From: Vanilla planifolia
Lineage: Eukaryota > Streptophyta > Magnoliopsida > Asparagales > Orchidaceae
Length of the DNA stretch: 64,000 nt
NCBI GenBank assembly: GCA_023846275.1
Contig: JAIUJO010003797.1
Span: 1 to 64,000, forward strand
Direction: 5' to 3'
Shown here one piece after another: positions 11,336-23,120 of this stretch. A program made the position numbers and the translations under genes. The notes under the pieces were generated by a model. That model was not told the DNA's origin, did not search any database, and saw nothing but the letters and a program-made list of their open reading frames with translations. How positions within the stretch are numbered: the stretch's first letter is position 1; each line of letters begins with the position of its first letter.

Positions 11336-12703
11336 TCAATGTTTATCATTTGGAAAAGCTCTTTTTATGTTTCTGAACTGAAGTATTATTAATTCACAAA
11401 TAGATTTTATTGAAATCACACTCTCATCTATTGTCGCAGCGTTCCACCTCTTCCAGAATTCCCAGCAAGTAATGGCAGGAATTATAAGAGCCGCTTCATC
11501 AATGACGCTTCTACCTTTCTTCCACCATTCTTGAATTCTATTAAAGGGCTTACTTTTATGCAATAATGTAATTCCAAACCTACTCTCTAACTGATCCCAA
11601 ATATCTGTCGCGTGCTGGCAGTTCATGAACACATGATCCACTATCTCTTCGTTGCCGTAGAATTGACATTTAGATGACAGATTGAATCTGATCTTCTTTA
11701 GGACCATCGAGAACGGAAGAGCGTCGTTCAACATCCTCCAAAGGAGAATAGACATCTTACTAGGAATACAACGGTTCCAAATAAATTTGGCTTCTTTGAA
11801 TTTTGATGCTTTGGTTCTCACCACTTCATAAGCTTTACTAAGGTTGAATTTACCCTGATGAGAAAGTTCCTCAATCAGATCTTCAAATTGGATAGTAGTG
11901 CTTCCCATTTTATCCATCAATACCTTCTTAAGTTTTATCATCCTTTTCCAAACTGTGGATCCGTAACAATACGAGCTATTATCATTTACTCTCCCATGTG
12001 TCATGCTCTTGATCATGTTAACCCAAAGAGAGTCCGAGTAAAGATAGTTCCACCACATCCTGCAGGCTGCAGCCATACTCAAGTGTTCCAGACTTCTTCA
12101 TCCGGGCCCGTTCTCCGCTTTAGGTCTCGTAATCTTTTTCCAGGCCTTCCAATGATGCGCTTTTTCGTTATCTCTGCTGCACCAAAAGAAGTTGGCCAGA
12201 TAACTGTTAATTTTTCTGATAGTTTCTTTGGTAGGGTCTTGTACTGCCATAATATGCATCGGGATCGATGATAAGACGTCCTTTATTAATATCAGCTTCC
12301 CACCCTTAGATAGATCTTTGCCAATAAAACCATTAATTCTCCCAGCTATCTTATCAACCAGTGGTTGGAACATTTCATTTTTCGTTCTACCCTTAGCAAG
12401 CAAAACTCCCAGATATTTCATTGGGAGCTTGCCTTTGGAGAATCCCGTGATTCTCATAATACGTCTCCCTACATTTTTCGAGATATTGTTGTGACATGTG
12501 AAAGTAGATTTTCCCATGTTGATACATTGGCCAGACAATGCTTGATAAATGTTAAGAAAATTCATCAGCTGCTTAAGAGAATGTGATCTTGTAGTTGTGA
12601 AGATCAATGTATCATCAGCAAATGCAAGCGATGAGATAAGTGGGCTACCTCTTGGGATAGAGTAGGTGTCAATCTTCTTTTTCTCCATCAAGTTCTTCAG
12701 GCT
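11336..12703 (-). pseudogene. LINE (L1-type) ORF2, 3' part: RT active site to zf-RVT
   Basis: Plant L1 ORF2 supplies the endonuclease and reverse transcriptase for target-primed insertion. This fragment opens at RT motif C with LAFADDTLIF, so the catalytic FADD is intact. It continues through the thumb region (LPMKYLGVLLAKGR, GKLILIKDVLSSIP, YLANFFW) to the zinc-binding zf-RVT domain (FIWNRCIPSKMSILLWRML, then CQFYG and VFMNCQHATDIW). It stops at TGA/TAA near 11336 with no recognisable RNase H. One in-frame stop (12098-12100) interrupts an otherwise open frame of about 450 codons, so the source element was probably young when copied. The 5' end coincides with the target-site duplication, meaning it is 5'-truncated. 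It belongs to a different LINE lineage from the G+C-rich element at 32.8-38 kb. Confidence 0.88.
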
Positions 12704-12718
12704 ATCCTAATGTTACCT
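12704..12718. repeat. target-site duplication, right copy
   Basis: The bases atcctaatgttacct match the left copy at 8639-8652 apart from one T. LINE coding homology ends exactly at the adjacent base. Confidence 0.75.
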
Positions 12719-15620
12719 AAAACCAGAGACAATGATGAGAAACCAATTGCAAATAATATTGTACTTTTTTAAATCATTAAATAAAATTGTGAAAGGAATT
12801 GATGATAAATAATGATCACAAAAAATGAAAGAATGGAAAAGTTAAAAATTAAAGAAACAATAATTATATTAAAATGTTTAATAAAAAACATATGTGATAA
12901 AAATGAGATTTTTCTTAATATAGGCATAGTGAATACTTTTGAATATGTTAAAAAAGAAAGAATAAAAAAATAATATGAAATTATTGGGATACATAAAGTT
13001 TACAATGTAAAGCTTTGACTACATGACAAAAATAAAATATTACTTGTACTTTGCTAATGCAAAATACCATTGCTGTAAATTTAATACCAAAAAATATTTA
13101 AAAATAAAAAGATTTTAAGAAATGTGGTTCAAGAAATAAAAATTTTAAAAATAATGCTATAGTTAAAAATTAAAATATTTAAAACAATGTGTATAACTTG
13201 TCAACAATATGTTATATAAAATGTAATAAAAATTGTAATTTACATCTAATGGAAGGAGATATATGTTGTAACTAAAATATTAAAAAAATTACTAAATATT
13301 GAACAAAAAACAATTTGTTAAGCATTTTTCAAATTGTTTTAAATAAAAATATAATGTAATCATTCAATTATGACTTGTCTACTTGAATTACAATGCACAT
13401 AATATAAAAAGAATATCATGTCTTTTCAAATAAAACTTGTAGATATTGGAACCAAAAATTAGAAAACATAATGAAATAACAAGTTATATTAATAAAAAAA
13501 TTTAAAGGTCAAAAACTACTTATATTTTCTTTTTTTAATATTTTATTAAAATTCATTTACCTATCAACATTATATGAATTAAAAACATGATTTTCAAATA
13601 TCCAAAAAGATGTAATTAACATATTAGAAAAAATACTCTTTAATGAAGGAATCAAAAAATAAACAATTTGATGAAAGCTACGCACAAATCCTATTTGAAA
13701 ATTATTATGGAGAGCAAGGAAACTTTTAAATTAAAATAAAAGTCCCCACAAAAATAAAACATTAATTAGTCATAAATAATTCATATAATAAAATAACAAT
13801 AACCAAAAATTAAAATTAAATAAAAAATTGTATTAAAGATAGAAAAAAAATGTTCCAAAAAAAATATAAAATATGAAAAATTGATAATGAATAATAATCA
13901 AATTAAATATATCACAAAAAATTTAAAAAAGATGTTTACAAAAATTACTCGTTTATCACACATAATTAAATGTGTAAGTCGACAAAAGTTTATTTTTACT
14001 AACTTATGAATTATAAATATTTTACTAGAGATAGAAAAATGAAAAACAAAAGGAAAAAGGAAAAAGTGGTAATACAATGGAAATTTATGATATAATACTT
14101 AAATAAATTGCTGAAATGAAATAAATTTTGTTAGTAAAAAAATGTTTTCAAATATTAATTTTTTATAATAAAATATTAAATATAATAAATATTGTTAAGA
14201 AATTTGGCATTTCAAAAACTTAAGAAACTATGTATTAAGATTTACTTATTGCTTCACACAAATCAAACACATGTGTATAGCATTTTTTGTAAGGATTATC
14301 TTTAACACTAGATTAAAAAAGGGATTTAAAAAATACATAAAATTTGTTTGATAAATATTAAAAAAGTAAAGGTTATTAAAATATCTGGATAGTATATTAA
14401 CAAAAAGTTTTGTTAATAATGCAAGAAAAATAAACATTATGTTGTAAATCGAGAAATCTAGAAAGTTGAAAGGTAGAAAAAATGGTAATAATGAAACAAC
14501 TAAAAAATAAAAATAAGGTGTAAATAGATTTTAGAAATAATATTCAAAATATTTGTTTTAAAAAATGTCCAAAGACCAAAGTTGTTATATGAAAATAAAA
14601 AAAAAATTAAAAGTTGATTATTTTAAATATTAAATGTTTATGCAAATGACGTGAGAAAATTATCCAAAAGTTAAAAAAATTTACATGATACACTAATAAA
14701 ACATTTGTTAAAAGTTCACTTTTTTTTATATAAAATGTGAATTTATTGATTATTTAATTAGAAGTAGGTATGTTATGTGATATAATTTAATGATATAAAT
14801 CATGACATTAAAAACAATAGTGGATTAAAAATTTCCCAAGTTAGAAAAATTAAAAAAAAAATGAAATATTAATAAATAATAGACATATTAAATTTACCTA
14901 TTTAATATATTCATGAGATAAGATTCTAACCTTTTGCATCAACAAAAATGTTTTCTTATTACTACTAATAGAAAAGACTTAAAAGTTTAAATTGTATTAT
15001 TTTAAGAAATAATTAACTCATTAAAAAATATGATAATATAATTTTAGTAAAAAAGAGAAAAATTATCTTACAAAAGATTTGAAAATCTTGAAAATGCATT
15101 AGCATGTACATTTTTTATTAATGCAAAACGAATAAACATAATTTTGCAAATAGAAATTTGTTACGAATTTTAACATATAAATGTCATTATTGTAACTTAA
15201 CACTAAAAATGTTAAAAACTATGTGCATACATTGTGCACAAAACTTGTCTAATTCTAACAACAAATTAAAAAAAATAAATTACACAAAAATAAAAAATTT
15301 CAATATCTAAAGGAAATTTAAAACCTTAAAAATTATATTTTTGTAGTGGACACAAAATATTGTCTCAATAAATAAATTTTAATATTTAATATTAAAAATA
15401 AATAAATTAAAAAAAATTAAAATCATAATGAATAGTATAAAAACTATATCAATGCACAAATTGAATAAAAAAATACAAAATGAGGTGGAGACATTTGCGT
15501 TTAAATTTTTAAATACAATTTTGTAGAGTAAACTAAAAAACTATTTGAGATAACTCTTTAAAGATAATCTAGTAATTATTTGTTGAGCTATTATGAATAT
15601 TTAGTAATAACTAATGAAAG
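12719..15620. other. A+T-rich non-coding DNA
   Basis: One of the most A+T-rich parts of the window, with many lines almost free of G and C. The only frame of note (14246-14437, minus) is a Phe/Leu/Asn-rich chance frame. I see no repeat structure I can defend. Confidence 0.65.
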
Positions 15621-18440
15621 TGAAAAATTGCGGTGCAGCATGGCATACATACACCTTAAGTTTCATTGAAGATTGATTGCTCGTCTTAGTGGCTCCATTA
15701 ACATCCTGATCTAGGGTCTAGTGGGTTTGCTTCTAATGTTTTTGCTAAACAATTTCATGATCTTATGTTCATTATATTTTAATTAGTAAAACAACTAAAC
15801 ATTTCAATTGTAGATAAGCTGTAGTTACTTTAAAATAATGAAGCAATCATCCCAATTAAATAATTTTCTTAAGTTTCATTTAACATGTTTAGCTTTAGAA
15901 CACATGACATTCAACACAAAATATCATAGATTCAAAATATATGACATAAATTATGAAAATAAGTTTAAAGTAAGCTTAATATTTACCTTAATTTATGGTA
16001 AAAGAAAATGATGACTAATGTTACATATTTACGATCTAGTTTTGAATTAATTTATTAGTAAAAATTAGAGCTATAAATTGGTCATACATTTAAAATGATC
16101 TCATTATGCATATATGACTATCATTTGAGATAGAAACATGTAGTGTTAATATAGTTTTAGAAGCTATGTTATCACATTCTTTTTAATGTTCTAAAAGTTG
16201 ACCTATCCAACATATGATATTTATACAAGCTCTTTTTCATAGGTGTAAAATTTTTATTTCTTATGAGAATCTGAAGTCTTTACTAAACTGTAATTGAGTT
16301 TAACATGTATTATATAATTTGTAACTTTGATATGATTGTTCACATAACATTGAATGACAATCCTCTTATTATTAGAATGTTGTATCTTCCACGTAAGTGG
16401 AGGCATTTTGTTTTTTGTTTTTGCATAACTTTCATATGAAATAGTACAAAGTAGAATGTTCTACTTGTGTGAATCATTTCTTTTGGTTCACTACATGGAG
16501 GACTAAAGGAAAAAAATGTTACAATGTCATTATAAAAAATATCATATTCTCTTTATGTGTATGACTTTTTGTTATGGTAAAATTTGTTAACAAAACATTA
16601 TCATATTATGGTGAGAATATATAGTACAAAACAATCCTAACAGATCAACATATATGTCCCCCTTTTTATATTTTTAAGATCAACTTAGCTTAATGTAATA
16701 AATTTATTATTCTTGTACAATTTGAGTGATCATTTAGAACAAAAATTAAAAACATCAAAAGGTAATAAAGGTTTTCCTTTTATTGTCTCTTCATTTATGT
16801 CAAACTTGAATGACAAACTTATGCTACAAATATGTAATTATGAAATGGCTAGTTCATTAAAGTAATGAGCTCTATCTAACTATTACACAAAAATGTTCTA
16901 ATGATTGCAAGTTTATAAAAAAATTACTAAGTTCATAATGGCTAGTTTAATTACTCTAGGAAAACAAATAAAACTATTCGACTTGCTTTTAAAAATGAGA
17001 GGTTCATTAAGAATATAGGTAGGATTATTTTTTATCTTACAATAGATGGATAAACACATTTTCTTCTATTATCTTTATTTAGTTGATTCTAAGTATAGTA
17101 ATATCTTCACCATACATTTAGATATTATGTCACTTTTTTGAAAAATGGATTAACATAAAAGGTGTAAAACATTTTCTATGTGTTATAAATTTTAATCTTT
17201 CAAATACCATAATTGTTGTTGTGTTATGGTCAAGGCTGGCTAATCACTGTAACCTCATAGGTGTTGTGTTGAATCAGTGATTGATAAACTTGTCGCAAGG
17301 ATTTCTAGTATGCCCACTATATGGGAAACGTTGCTAGTATAGTGGAAGTTGACTAGGTCGATAATGGTTTAATGAAGGGATTGTGCTCTTGGTAGACCCA
17401 TTTGAAACCATTATGTGCTTTGTGCACTTTTTTCTATTTCCTTTAATTGTTGTTTATTCAATAATTGTATGTTTATAAATCAAGGATTTCAAATGATCAA
17501 AATAATTGTTGGATAGCAAAAATCATTTATGTTAATATTTAAAAAAGGCACCTCTTCATCCTCATATAGCAAGTGTAGCCCTTTTAACTATTGTCATAAT
17601 GGGTTGGTTTAAATGTAGAAGTTCTTAATACAAGATCATTGTCTTGTTTTTTGTGGTGATTTTTTTCTAATATCTATTAACATTGTAGTTTGTCCTCTAT
17701 TTCTTTGGAAACATTATGTATTGTGGAAAACTTTTTTAAAAGTTTTTTTGGAATCATAAACAATAATTTTCTAAACATTTTTGTCTGTCCTAGCATTATT
17801 TTTGGTGATAGGGGTCATAGGTCATGTCAATTGTTCAACTTAACCTAAGAGGACAAAAACTTTTACACTTTGCTTCTTGTTGTGAAGAAATGAAAGATTT
17901 AACTTATTTAGAGATAATTTGTTCCAAATCACTATTTTTTACTAGAAAGAGAAGAAGCAAAACGAATAGAAAAGGAAAGTAACATCATGTACTCCCAAAC
18001 TAAGTTTGTCAATCAATGGTGCAATGTTTAATTGATGTCTTGGTGATATCTCAATTTTTTAATGTGATGATAATTTATATAAATGCTTTAATTAATAACT
18101 AAAAAAATAAAGAAGCTAATGAACATTATGCTAATTTAAAAGTGAAAAGAAACAAGCATGAATAACATATTGATGGGTTATAGAGGCATGAAACTTTCAA
18201 AGTAATGAGTCACTCTTAGAGGCAGCATAGTAACACATTTATTTTCTAAATGACTTAAGAAACAAGCATGTTTACTGTGAAAACTATTATTTGTAAGCAA
18301 TTCTTACATTGATGTTTTAAATTAATCTTAACAAAAAAATGCATATGTCAAAAAACTTTATTCTCTTATGTTGCAAAAGGAACTTATTAAATTGAAGGAA
18401 AATTTTGTAAATCTTTCTTAACATGTTTCTTCATGCACGT
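15621..18440. other. non-coding DNA of intermediate composition
   Basis: G+C rises at about 15620 relative to the preceding filler. The stretch 17220-17420 looks less random than its surroundings, but no frame stays open and I recognise no domain. Its position just upstream of the old LINE makes a decayed 5' UTR or ORF1 start possible. Nothing in the sequence proves it. Confidence 0.45.
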
Positions 18441-18449
18441 AAGTTGTTT

Positions 18450-18860
18450 TGATGTGAATTTGAGTGAATGTTTTAAGATTATTAAGAGTCAATCTCATTT
18501 ATGTATGCCTTCTACCCTTTCTTTCAATTAAATTGAAAATAATCGCGTGTGTTGGAACACAACATAGCAACTACCAAGTCATTGTTTTAGTACTTCTCTT
18601 AATAAAGTGAATAACTAGGCCCTTTGAAGTTAGATGTTGCTACTTTAAATTTTGCACATCATAAAATTTCTTGAGTTTGTAATGACATGGAGTTAACAAT
18701 AGAGTTAAACAAAATTGGAATTTCTACTAATGGTATTTCAAAAAATATCCTTTGCCAAAACATCTAGTATAATAACTTACCTAAACTTTACGAAGGATGC
18801 CACAAACACAGGAATGAGCTAGTTGAAGGTAAACATTAAAAATAATTAGACAACTCTTAA
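18450..18860 (+). pseudogene. LINE ORF1 remnant (DUF4283 region)
   Basis: ORF1 of plant L1 elements is an RNA-binding protein with a DUF4283 domain and a CCHC knuckle. The remnant reads SQSHLCMPSTLSFN near 18490, which matches the family's 'GQSL-PWTP-F' segment. It is followed by LPSHCFSTSLNKV near 18570 and, after a frameshift, by PLKLDVATLNFAHHKIS, stop, VCNDMELTIEL from about 18620. That block corresponds to the family pattern in which a GRPL-LD-AT segment leads to a R-C-E-DL segment. A degenerate stretch near 18770 could be the old zinc knuckle, but its Cys and His spacing is lost. Confidence 0.75.
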
Positions 18861-19619
18861 GATCATCTTGTTTTTTGTATGAAGGAATTGAGTCATGTAA
18901 TTAACAGAAATAATGTCAATGAAGATGTATATTAAAATAACCAACAATAGGAAATGATTGAAGCCATCAAAATTTCTACTTGTTAACTCTTAAGCCAAGA
19001 AATCCATTATGGATGATCAATCACATGTCTTAATAAAAACAAAAAAAATAAAAAGCACATCCCTAATGTTAATAAAGACAACTAATATATACAAGGGAGT
19101 GGAACTATCTAGGACACCAATTAATGAATGACTATGGCTCTTTAAAAAATTCCAAGAAAATGAGAAAGAAAATGATTAAGATTTTTATTCAAAAAATTAA
19201 TTTAATAAAACTTGGCATTGATATGGTAATGTAGATCTTAGAAGTTTTAGTGAATTTTAAAAGATCAACAACCTCTATGTTTGAAATTCATACTAATGTG
19301 TTAAATCCATTGAAATGTCAAAGGATGAGAAAAAATTGTAGATGATTCAGAAAAAAACAATTATCCCAAAACATATTAGACGATGATTTCAGCGATCCAA
19401 ATTTTAGATAATGCTTGTCTTAGTTATTGAATTCTTATTTTGTAATATTTGTGATGCTACTAAAAATGGTTTAGCCAAGTGATTAATTAATTTATTAAAA
19501 TGTATATTGTTAAATAAGTTCCCTTGTTGGAACCTATTTCTTTTATGGATAAGACATGAAAATTTTCTATTAAATTCAACTTTTAGTATTATTATTACAG
19601 TCAATCAAACAAGATATAG

Positions 19620-20130
19620 ACCTTTGGAAGGATTTCAATTGTAATGTTGACATTAATGAAAAGTAGTTTATCTATATCAACATCAAGCATCAAGACTAGG
19701 TTACTAAAGATGGCTACACTTTCACCAATGATAAAAGCATGGTATCTAGAAAGAGTCTACTAAAGGCAAGTCATTTCACATTGTTAACGACACAACAAAT
19801 CCGTGGATAGTGCATAGGGATTTTCATGAAATCACATCTTCTAATGTTTACAATGTGTAATCTACTCCTAAACTAAAACTAATGCAAGGGTTTGTTGATT
19901 GTATAATTCTATCACCTTAAGAAACAGTCATTTTTTAGCCATTCTTTTATGTGGGTATGAAATGTTAATAATATATTGTTTGGAAAAGATTAAATAGGAT
20001 GGTAGTTAATGAGAAATAAATAGAACTACTTTCCAATTTTATAATTCATCATTTTGTTAGAACTAGATCAAGACTTGCTCCTCTTCTAATAATTGTCATT
20101 AAAATTAATCCTTCATCTCCAAAAAAATTT
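19620..20130 (+). pseudogene. LINE ORF2 remnant: APE-type endonuclease, C-terminal half
   Basis: In a living element this domain nicks target DNA. The remnant reads VTKDGYTFTNDKSM near 19700. Near 19800 it reads NPWIVHRDFHEITSSN, in place of the family's PW-V-GDFNEI catalytic box. It continues with KLKLMQGFVDCI and, after stops, IVWKRLNRMVVNEK near 19975, matching W-RLDR. Then comes RTRSRLAPLLIIV near 20060, in place of the SDHCPLL box. The Gly of GDFN and the SDH triad residues are changed, so it is catalytically dead as well as interrupted. The N-terminal half is not recognisable. Confidence 0.75.
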
Positions 20131-20699
20131 ACATTTCATAACATGTTTTTGAATCACATTACATTTGCATAGACAATGGAGAATAATTAGAATTCTTCTC
20201 TAAACTACTTTGTGAAGAAGGACCTAGCTTAAAAATAAAATGGACATAAAATGAGCCATCAAGTATGAAAAAATCAATGTTTGCAAAAATCTTTTATCCT
20301 ATTAGATTAGATAAGGAAGAGGTGAATAACAAATATGTAATTCTTTTAAGAAAACAATAAGAGGATTAATGGAAAGTGTTGTCTTATTAATTCTTATTAT
20401 TCACAAGATTTTGAATTAGTGGAATTTTATTTAAAATAGAAAAAAACAGGATTTGATGGCTAATAGAAGGAGAAAGAAACACAACACTCCTTTATACAAT
20501 AGTTACGAAGTGAACATACAAATAAAGAGGACAAAATAATGACAATTATAAACAACCACTTTTTGAATCTTTTTAATTCTTCTTAAGTAATTAAAGATGA
20601 AAATATGGTTAACTGCATAATTACCTTATTAACAAAAGCAAACTAACAATTGAATAATGGAAGATATCACTAGGAGGAAATAAAGATAAAAATTTTAAT

Positions 20700-22130
20700 A
20701 TGAAGTTAAATAGCAATCTGGGCCTAGATGGTTTTAGTGGAAATTTCTTCATTAGTTATTTTGATTTAATCTCAAATGTTGCGTTGAATGAAGCTAAATA
20801 ATTTTTATAAGATCTCCAACTCTTTGGGGTATTTTAGGCACAAAAATTATATATATTCATAAATCACATAACTAGAAATCTTTGTTGATTTTAAACTAAA
20901 TGTTATTCAGAACATCATGAAAATAATATTCATAATTTTTTATAGCTTGATTTCTTTAAAGAAAGAACTTTTATAAATGTAGAGATATTCTACAAATCAT
21001 ATTTAAAGTTTAGTAATTAGTATATTCTCTTATCAGTAAAAAAGTGATAATATAACTATTAAGTTTGATTGTAGGAACATGAATTAAACATGTCATAAAA
21101 TTTCTTTGTAAGACACCTTCCAAGTATAGTGTTAATAGCAACGTTATTAAGGTGCTCACAAATTATCTTTGCGATGCATGGATATCAGTAATCATTTGTG
21201 GATCACCAAAGTTCTTTCAACTTTCAATCAGTCATAATCAGGGTAATCCTCTATCTTTGTTTTCATCTCATTCATTGAGTTCTTTGAGAGTGGCCTAATA
21301 ACATTTTTCTTGAAAGCAGGATGATATTATATGGAGAACATAAATCATTTATATCTATTGCTCTCCTAGCTTATAAAAACAACATAATTATCATTATTAC
21401 AGAACATCTAAAGACTATTATTAATCTTAGTATTTTTCTATAGCTTTTCCAACACTCTATTAGGTTCTTAAATATAAAAATTAAAAGAGAGGACATCTAC
21501 TTAAATAGTAAGAGTGTATCACAAGTTAATCAAATTTGTAAGGGCTCAGGATTGCATTAAATAAATCTTCCTTTGGCTTATTTATTTCTATATATAGGTT
21601 AGAAGAAAGTAGCATACTTTCAAAATTTGATGGATAAAATTAAAAAATAGATTTCCTTTGGTGGAAAATGAAGTTGTTATCTATGATGGGTGGAGTCATT
21701 CTCATCAAGCATGCGATTTCCTTGGTTCCAATATATATTGCCATGACAATTCAACTGCTAATGTGGTTTTATAATAGATTAAAAATGGAGTGAATTGACT
21801 TTTGTGTGGAGACAATGAAGAAAATCTTAAGCATCTCTTGAGCTCTTGGAAAAAAAATTAATTTACTATTAGAGGAAAAAGCCTTGGTATTTAGAAAATC
21901 AAGAAAATGACAAAACTTTTTCTATAAAACATAATTGGTAGATACTCACCAACAATACTTTAAGGTCTAACTACATGTCAGTAAAACACCATATCTCAAA
22001 TGCATCAAGAATGAAATCCAACACATGGGCTAGCATGAAAAGAATGACACTTTTAATTACAAAGAATGCAAATTTTTTTAACTCAATGAATTTATTGCAT
22101 ATGGTCTCTAACTTGAGATGTGTAGTTTAG
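20700..22130 (+). pseudogene. LINE ORF2 remnant: reverse transcriptase
   Basis: It begins with LGLDGFSGNFFISYFDLIS at about 20717, the family's PGPDGF-G-FF entry motif. Near 21230 the pieces NQGNPLSLFS stand for QGDPLSP. Near 21370 LLAYKNNIIIII stands where the LAYADD active site should be, with the Asp pair lost. Further on, INLPLAYLFLYIG, KKVAYFQNLMDKIKK and MMGGVILIKHAISLVPIYI (21560-21740) match the thumb and connection regions. SNYMSVKHHISNASRMKSNT near 21970 matches the segment before the zinc-binding domain. Many stops interrupt it. Confidence 0.82.
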
Positions 22131-22170
22131 CTGCATTGTACATTGGTTTATTGCCAATTCTAAAATATAG

Positions 22171-23120
22171 ATGACAATTATGAAGCACCAACAGTGCTTT
22201 CATGATGTTAGTGTTAACAAGGATGATATTCAAAAACATGTGCCATTGCTAAATAACCTAATGAACCTAAACTTCCAACTTGCTTTAATGTGCCAACTAT
22301 GTCCAAATGAAGATTCAATTGGGCATGCTTTTTTTATTATAAAGAACATAAATAATCATGGGTTATTTTTGAAATTAATTTACCAATTATGCAACTTCAT
22401 ACCTTTAAAAACATGAAATGAATTAAATCATGCAAAAGAAAGGTAATATGAAATTTGTAATACAGAGGTCATAATCACATTGCACACTTTAATATCATAC
22501 AATATTTGGAAAGTTAACATAATTAAGTAATTGAGTAATTAAATCAGATAGTAACAAATGTTACATATGTTATATTAAAAAGAATTGCTGCTTTATAATA
22601 AGTTTTTCTCTAATCATTCAAACTTTTTAGGAGATATCAAATGAATGATTTTGGGAATCTTCGATTAATTGGCAAGAACTTAGGAAAAAATAGTGGAAGT
22701 GATTTGGGAGTTAACACCGATGATCTGTATGTAGTAAAACATCATTCGTGAGAAGTTATTCATTGATTGAGGTGCTCATGTAGTCAGAACTATTAGAAAA
22801 AATTTAGAGGAAATGAGTTTAGATTTTTTAATATTTATATAAATAAATAAACACCTAATGTCAAGGTAATGGACATAACTAGGGTCTTCAATTATGTAAA
22901 CAATTGCAAATTAGTAATTTATACATTTTAATGGATTGCAGTTTCACATTGTATCTATTCCAAGATTGAGAAAATAGACAATGGGAGTTAGCAAATTGCA
23001 TGATGTAAGTATGGAAACTTGTTTGCTAAACACAAATTGGAGCTTGGTATACAAAGAAAATAATAATGTGGCGATATGTTTTACTAAAAAAGCTGCAATA
23101 AAAATTTCAGCTAATATAAG
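22171..23120 (+). pseudogene. LINE ORF2 remnant: zf-RVT and possible RNase H
   Basis: The frame 22171-22416 stays open for 81 codons. It reads FQLALMCQLCPNEDSIGHAF near residues 36-55, giving the C-x2-C...H arrangement of the plant LINE zf-RVT domain, followed by LIYQLCNFIPLKT as in relatives. Near 22700 WELTPMICM resembles the segment linking zf-RVT to RNase H. Near 23040 WSLVYKENNNVAICF resembles the HIYREGN-VAD box at the end of the RNase H domain. The zf-RVT call is firm; the RNase H call is weak. Confidence 0.7.

Larger units (their letters stand above)
8653..12703 (-). mobile_element. composite retro-insertion: LINE 3' part plus PDR transporter retrocopies
   Basis: Read on the minus strand, the unit starts inside a LINE ORF2 (12703 to 11336). 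It continues through an unassigned piece (11335-10674), a 389-bp PDR fragment (10673-10285), an A10 tract, and then a longer PDR segment running to its natural stop (10275-8828). It ends with about 150 nt of 3'-UTR-like sequence and a 24-nt poly(A). Similar 14/15-bp target-site duplications flank it. Base composition is clearly higher in G+C than both flanks. The simplest reading is one LINE-driven insertion made from several RNA templates joined by template switching. A chimeric transcript, or successive insertions at one site, are alternatives. Confidence 0.7.
18440..23120 (+). mobile_element. ancient, heavily eroded L1-type LINE
   Basis: Domain remnants appear in the correct order and on one strand over about 4.7 kb: ORF1 (DUF4283), endonuclease, reverse transcriptase, zf-RVT, and weakly RNase H. 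Stops and frameshifts occur every few dozen codons, and base composition has drifted to that of the surrounding A+T-rich DNA. The ends cannot be placed; no target-site duplication or poly(A) survives. It differs sharply from the G+C-rich LINE at 32.8-38 kb, so it is either much older or from another lineage. Confidence 0.8.
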
